From: Nocardioides sp.
GTDB lineage: Bacteria; Actinomycetota; Actinomycetes; Propionibacteriales; Nocardioidaceae
DNA: 13,180 nucleotides
NCBI GenBank assembly: GCA_025965295.1
Contig: JAOPXF010000284.1
Coordinates: 1 to 13,180, forward strand
Reading direction: 5' to 3'
Part shown: positions 8,619 to 13,180 of the stretch, in pieces
How positions within the stretch are numbered: the first letter of the stretch is position 1
Layout of the letters: the number at the start of each line of letters is the position of its first letter
The notes under the pieces: model-generated
Database searches by the model: none
Told to the model about the DNA's origin: nothing
The model's input: the letters and a program-made list of their open reading frames with translations, nothing else
Translations under genes and position numbers: made by a program

Positions 8619-9019
8619 CCACCGAAGCAATCCCCGCCTGGAGCATCGGCAAGCTCAACAGCTCGCACCCCCAGCTCACGCTCACCACCTCGGCCCCGGC
8701 CGAGGAGGCCCTCGCGCTCCTCGAGGCGGGCGTGCGCGACGCCTCGTTCAAGGTCAAGGAGCGGCGCCCGTCGGGTTTCCGTGCGCGCTACATCGATTGG
8801 TTCTCCGTGGCCGCGGCCGGTTTCAACAAGACCGTGCTGGACGTCGAGGCCGTCGCGGGCACGGGCGGCACCGAGGTGACCGTCACCGGTCGCCCCCACC
8901 AGGCCGGCTTCAGCGGACCCAAGAAGGCCGCCCATGGCCTCTCGACCGCCGTCGAGGCCCTGCGCGTCCGGGGCTACGAGGTGAGCGCCACCCCGTGGCG
9001 CGCCGCCGACCGGGACTGA
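8615..9019 (+). CDS. Small protein of unrecognised family, copy P3 of four
   Basis: This is a 134-residue paralogue. The start ATG 8615 is within ATGA, preceded by GGAG at about 10 bases. Family landmarks: IPAWSIGKL, HPQLTLTTSAPAEEALALLEAG, ASFKVKERR, GFRARYIDW, NKTVLDVEA, a GPKKAAHGLSTAVEALRVRG segment and VSATPW. It is most like P4 over its N-terminal half (PAWSIG, KERRP, ARYIDW) but lacks the basic RKGKRR tail, ending AADRD. It is cotranscribed and coupled with the WXG-like protein, the helical protein and P4. No enzymatic motif is recognisable. Confidence 0.85.
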   Translation: MTTEAIPAWSIGKLNSSHPQLTLTTSAPAEEALALLEAGVRDASFKVKERRPSGFRARYIDWFSVAAAGFNKTVLDVEAVAGTGGTEVTVTGRPHQAGFSGPKKAAHGLSTAVEALRVRGYEVSATPWRAADRD

Positions 9020-9459
9020 TGGTGTCCTCCGGCGCGGTGCCGGCCTGGAGCATCGGCGAGGTCAAGTGCAGGTGCCCGCAGCTGACCCCGACCTCGAACG
9101 CGCCCCTGGTCGAGGTGCTCATACTCCTGGAGGCCGGCCTGCGCGAGGCGTCGTTCAGGGTGAAGGAGCGCAGACCCACGGGACTGCGCGCTCGCTACAT
9201 TGACTGGATGGACGTGGTCGCCGACGGCATCAACAGGACGACCGTCGAGGCCGAGGCCGCGTCGGGCGCCGAGCCCGTGGAGATGGTCGTGACCGCCCGC
9301 ACGTTCGACGCGGGTCGCGGCGGCCCCAAGAAGATCGCCCGCGGCCTGTCGGTCACCGTGGACGCCCTCCGCGCGCGCGGGCTCCGGGCCGAGGGCCACG
9401 AGGTCACGACGACGCCGTGGGCCGTCCCCGAGGAGCGGAAGAAGGGCAAGCGGCGCTGA
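9019..9459 (+). CDS. Small protein of unrecognised family, copy P4 of four
   Basis: This is a 146-residue paralogue, last gene of the operon. ATG 9019 overlaps the P3 stop (TGATG); GTG 9022 is an alternative. It carries VPAWSIGEV, PQLTPTSNAP, LLEAGLREASFRVKERR, GLRARYIDW, NRTTVEAEA, a GGPKKIARGLSVTVDALRARG segment, VTTTPWAVPEE and the basic tail RKKGKRR shared with P1. Two differences from the other copies are a CRCPQ motif where the others have SHPQ or FHPE, and GL in place of the GF that the others have before the ARY/ASY-DW motif, so this copy may be drifting. It converges on hspR with only 22 bases between stops. Confidence 0.83.
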   Translation: MVSSGAVPAWSIGEVKCRCPQLTPTSNAPLVEVLILLEAGLREASFRVKERRPTGLRARYIDWMDVVADGINRTTVEAEAASGAEPVEMVVTARTFDAGRGGPKKIARGLSVTVDALRARGLRAEGHEVTTTPWAVPEERKKGKRR

Positions 9460-9462
9460 GCA

Positions 9463-9479
9463 CGCCCGTCCTGCGGGCG
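9463..9479. terminator. Small hairpin between convergent P4 and hspR
   Basis: CGCCCG (9463-9468), a TCCTG loop, and CGGGCG (9474-9479) form a 6-bp perfect stem in the 22-base gap between the P4 and hspR stop codons. Symmetry and position suit a weak bidirectional terminator. There is no T-tract. Confidence 0.45.
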
Positions 9480-9508
9480 GCTCAGGGACGCCGGCGCCAG
9501 ACGACGAG
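9480..9508. repeat. 29-bp direct repeat at the intact hspR 3' end (right copy)
   Basis: This is identical to 5883-5911 over 29 bases and spans the stop codon and last codons of the intact hspR. Together the two copies bracket the segment carrying P2, the pseudogene debris and the WXG operon, as attachment-site or recombination repeats would. No integrase gene lies between them. Confidence 0.75.
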
Positions 9509-9927
9509 CGACTGGACCGGGTCGGGCCGGCGCAGCACGGGCAGGCGGTTGGGCGGCCCCTGACCCTGGTCCCGACCGGAGGCGAGCGCCTGTCGCAGGG
9601 CGCCGCGAGTGGCCTCGAGCTCGGCGAGCAGCTCCTCGTTGCGGCGGGCGAGCGCTTGGGCGCGGTTCTGGAGGTCGAGGATCCGGCGCACGCCCTCGAG
9701 CCCGATCCCCACCGCGGTCAGGTCGGCGATCTCGCGGAGCAGCTCGATGTCGCGGTGGGAGTAGCGGCGGCCGCCGCCACCCGTGCGACCCGGCGTGATC
9801 AGGCCGAGGCGCTCATAGGTGCGCAGCGTCTGGGGGTGCAGGCCGGTCAGCTCCGCGGCGACGCTGATCACGTAGACCGCGGCGTCCGGGCTCGGCGCGA
9901 CGTAGCCTTCGCGCGGCAGGCCGGCCA

Positions 9928-9928
<1 letters not shown>
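9482..9928 (-). CDS. hspR: Heat-shock repressor HspR (MerR family)
   Basis: The product is 148 residues. An N-terminal MerR-type winged HTH occupies about 19-70: YVISVAAELTGLHPQTLRTY, then ERLGLITPGRTGGGGRRYS, the characteristic HspR wing with its glycine run. A coiled coil follows (DLQNRAQALARRNEELLAEL, 85-104), then a basic tail ending VVWRRRP. HspR binds HAIR sites as repressor of dnaK and clpB regulons, with DnaK as corepressor. The dnaJ stop overlaps the start: ATG 9928 (TGATG) is preferred, and a GTG at 9931 is possible. It is last gene of the dnaK-grpE-dnaJ-hspR operon, which gives autoregulation. The operator seen in this window is at clpB (4872-4892); the dnaK promoter is outside. 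Confidence 0.96.
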
Positions 9929-11103
<1,175 letters not shown>

Positions 11104-11194
11104 GCGCGCACCTCCCTTCCGTCCTCTGTCGTGCTGTTCGGTGGTCGAGACGACTACCGGTTGATCGAGTATCCGCCGATCGAGCCCGTCGAGA
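11104..11194. other. dnaJ-grpE spacer with repetitive motifs
   Basis: This 91-base gap holds the dnaJ ribosome-binding site (complement of CACCTCCC near 11109-11116). It also has several GATCGAG/GGTCGAG motifs (for example 11144-11150, 11163-11169, 11178-11184) with GGTTGA, reminiscent in wording of the palindromic repeat inside grpE next door. No gene or clear terminator is seen, and grpE and dnaJ are probably cotranscribed across it. Confidence 0.4.
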
Positions 11195-11916
11195 TCACTC
11201 CCTGGGCCCGCTCGGTGGTTCCTGAGGAGCGCGCTCTGCGCGCGTCTCGAAGGGCGGGTCGACGACCAGGACCTGCGCGGCGCGCACCACCCGCTCACCG
11301 ATCCGGTAGCCGGCCTTGGCAATCACCTTGCAGGTCGTGACGGTCACGTCGGGGTCCTCGCCGATGTGGGAGAGGGCCTCGTGGATCGTCGGGTCGAACG
11401 GGTCGCCGACCTCGCCGAACTTGGTGAGGCCCTTCGAGGTGACGATCCGCTCGAGCTGGTCGGCCACCGCCTTGAACCCGTCCTCGAGCGGCGCGTGCTC
11501 CCGGGCGCGGTCGATGGTGTCGAGCACCTCGGTGATCGGCGCGAGCGCGGTGTACGTCGCGTTCTCGCGGATCAGCTCCCGGTCGCGGTCGACGCGGCGC
11601 TTGTAGTTGAGGTACTCGGCCTGCAGCCGCTGCAGGTCCGTCGTGAGCTCGACGAGGTCACGGCGGGCGCGGGTGAGGTCGTCCTCCGGCTCGGGGTCAC
11701 CGCTGGCCTCGACGTCCGGCATGCCGGTGGCGTCGCTGGCGTCGGCGTCGCGCCAGGCCGTCTCGACCTCGGTTGGTTCCTGAGGAGGGCGCTCAGCGCC
11801 CGTCTCGAAGGGCTCGTTGGCCATCTCGGCCGCCTCCTCCCCGAAGGACCCCTCCGGGGGAGGAGCCGTTGCGGGCTCCTCCCCCTCGGGGGTGCCGTGT
11901 CCGACCGGCGCGTCGG

Positions 11917-11920
<4 letters not shown>
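11195..11920 (-). CDS. grpE: Nucleotide exchange factor GrpE
   Basis: This 241-residue protein releases ADP from DnaK. The start is GTG 11920, overlapping the dnaK stop (GTGA). Residues 1-80 form an acidic, Pro-rich disordered leader. A long helix follows (about 80-125, LTRARRDLVELTTDLQRLQ, then AEYLNYKRRVDRDRE), with dimerising helices to about 160. The conserved head domain includes FDPTIHEAL (175-183) and the beta region up to RAAQVLVVDPP (213-223). Unusually, two near-identical segments, PFETGAERPPQEP (37-49) and PFETRAERAPQEP (223-235), are encoded by a palindromic DNA repeat translated in the same frame. The second has replaced or extended the natural C-terminus. The first falls in the disordered leader, so function is probably tolerated. 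Confidence 0.96.
11217..11254. repeat. 38-bp palindromic repeat within grpE (C-terminal copy)
   Basis: The layout is GGTTCCTGAGGA (11217-11228), the stem GCGCGC-TCT-GCGCGC (11229-11243), and GTCTCGAAGGG (11244-11254). The 12-bp and 11-bp flanks are identical to the copy at 11775-11812 while the stems differ but both stay palindromic, which is compensatory change typical of REP-like elements. On the minus strand it encodes PFETRAERAPQEP. Confidence 0.8.
11775..11812. repeat. 38-bp palindromic repeat within grpE (N-terminal copy)
   Basis: The layout is GGTTCCTGAGGA (11775-11786), the stem GGGCGC-TCA-GCGCCC (11787-11801), and GTCTCGAAGGG (11802-11812). It has the same size, orientation and reading frame as the copy at 11217-11254. 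On the minus strand it encodes PFETGAERPPQEP inside the GrpE disordered leader. Confidence 0.8.
11856..11885 (-). promoter_or_regulatory. 12-bp perfect hairpin at the 5' end of grpE
   Basis: GGGGGAGGAGCC (11856-11867) and GGCTCCTCCCCC (11874-11885) are perfect reverse complements around a 6-base loop. The hairpin lies 36-65 bases into grpE, just after the dnaK-grpE overlap, and encodes part of the acidic Pro/Glu leader. In the mRNA it would be very stable. It could act in transcript processing, attenuation or stabilisation of the upstream dnaK message. Structure is seen; function is inferred. Confidence 0.6.

Positions 11921-13180
<1,260 letters not shown>

Noticed and set aside
8428..9018. 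Long upstream extension of P4 (343-codon frame starting at 8428)
   Set aside because: The extra part is antiphase to the helical protein and P3, which are supported by overlaps and homology; P4 begins at the TGATG.
11104..11322. 73-residue upstream extension of DnaJ
   Set aside because: It overlaps the grpE 3' end and reads no J-domain-related sequence; ATG 11103 has a GGGAGGTG ribosome-binding site.

Overview
The window is very GC-rich DNA from an actinobacterium. A dnaK-grpE-dnaJ-hspR operon and an HspR-type operator (HAIR, TTGAGT-N7-ACTCAA) in front of clpB are hallmarks of actinobacterial heat-shock control. Overall gene style suggests a Nocardioides-like member of the Propionibacteriales; that genus-level guess is inference.

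Layout. 2-1057 (+) is the C-terminal part of a class I PLP aminotransferase. It converges on a predicted membrane protein (1129-2172, -), with a long inverted repeat over the junction. The membrane gene follows clpB (2206-4803, -). The clpB leader holds a HAIR operator and a 16-bp palindrome. From 4957 to 9459 lies a plus-strand accessory island. It carries four diverged copies of one small protein family of about 133-146 residues (here called copies P1-P4), a cysteine-rich metal-cluster-type protein, a WXG100-like 402-residue protein and a short helical protein. From 9482 to the right edge the minus strand carries hspR, dnaJ, grpE and dnaK (dnaK N-terminus outside).

The island is the unusual part. 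It sits between clpB and hspR and contains broken pieces of the neighbouring chaperone operon. A 29-bp exact copy of the 3' end of hspR lies at 5883-5911. A longer, diverged hspR tail fused by deletion to a frameshifted dnaJ fragment lies at 6399-6805, followed by a fragment of a histidine-kinase ATPase domain at about 6822-6965. This indicates repeated recombination or integration at the hspR 3' end. The island's second half (7015-9459) is a tightly overlapping four-gene operon: WXG100-like protein, helical protein, P3, P4. I do not recognise the P1-P4 family. Its recurrence next to a type VII-secretion-like protein raises the possibility of a secreted effector with duplicated partner or immunity proteins, but no toxin domain is visible.

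The chaperone genes act together: DnaK, DnaJ and GrpE form the Hsp70 folding cycle, ClpB is the partner disaggregase, and HspR represses both loci through HAIR sites. grpE is itself odd. It contains two copies of a 38-bp palindromic repeat translated in the same frame near each end of the protein, and a 12-bp perfect hairpin just after its start.
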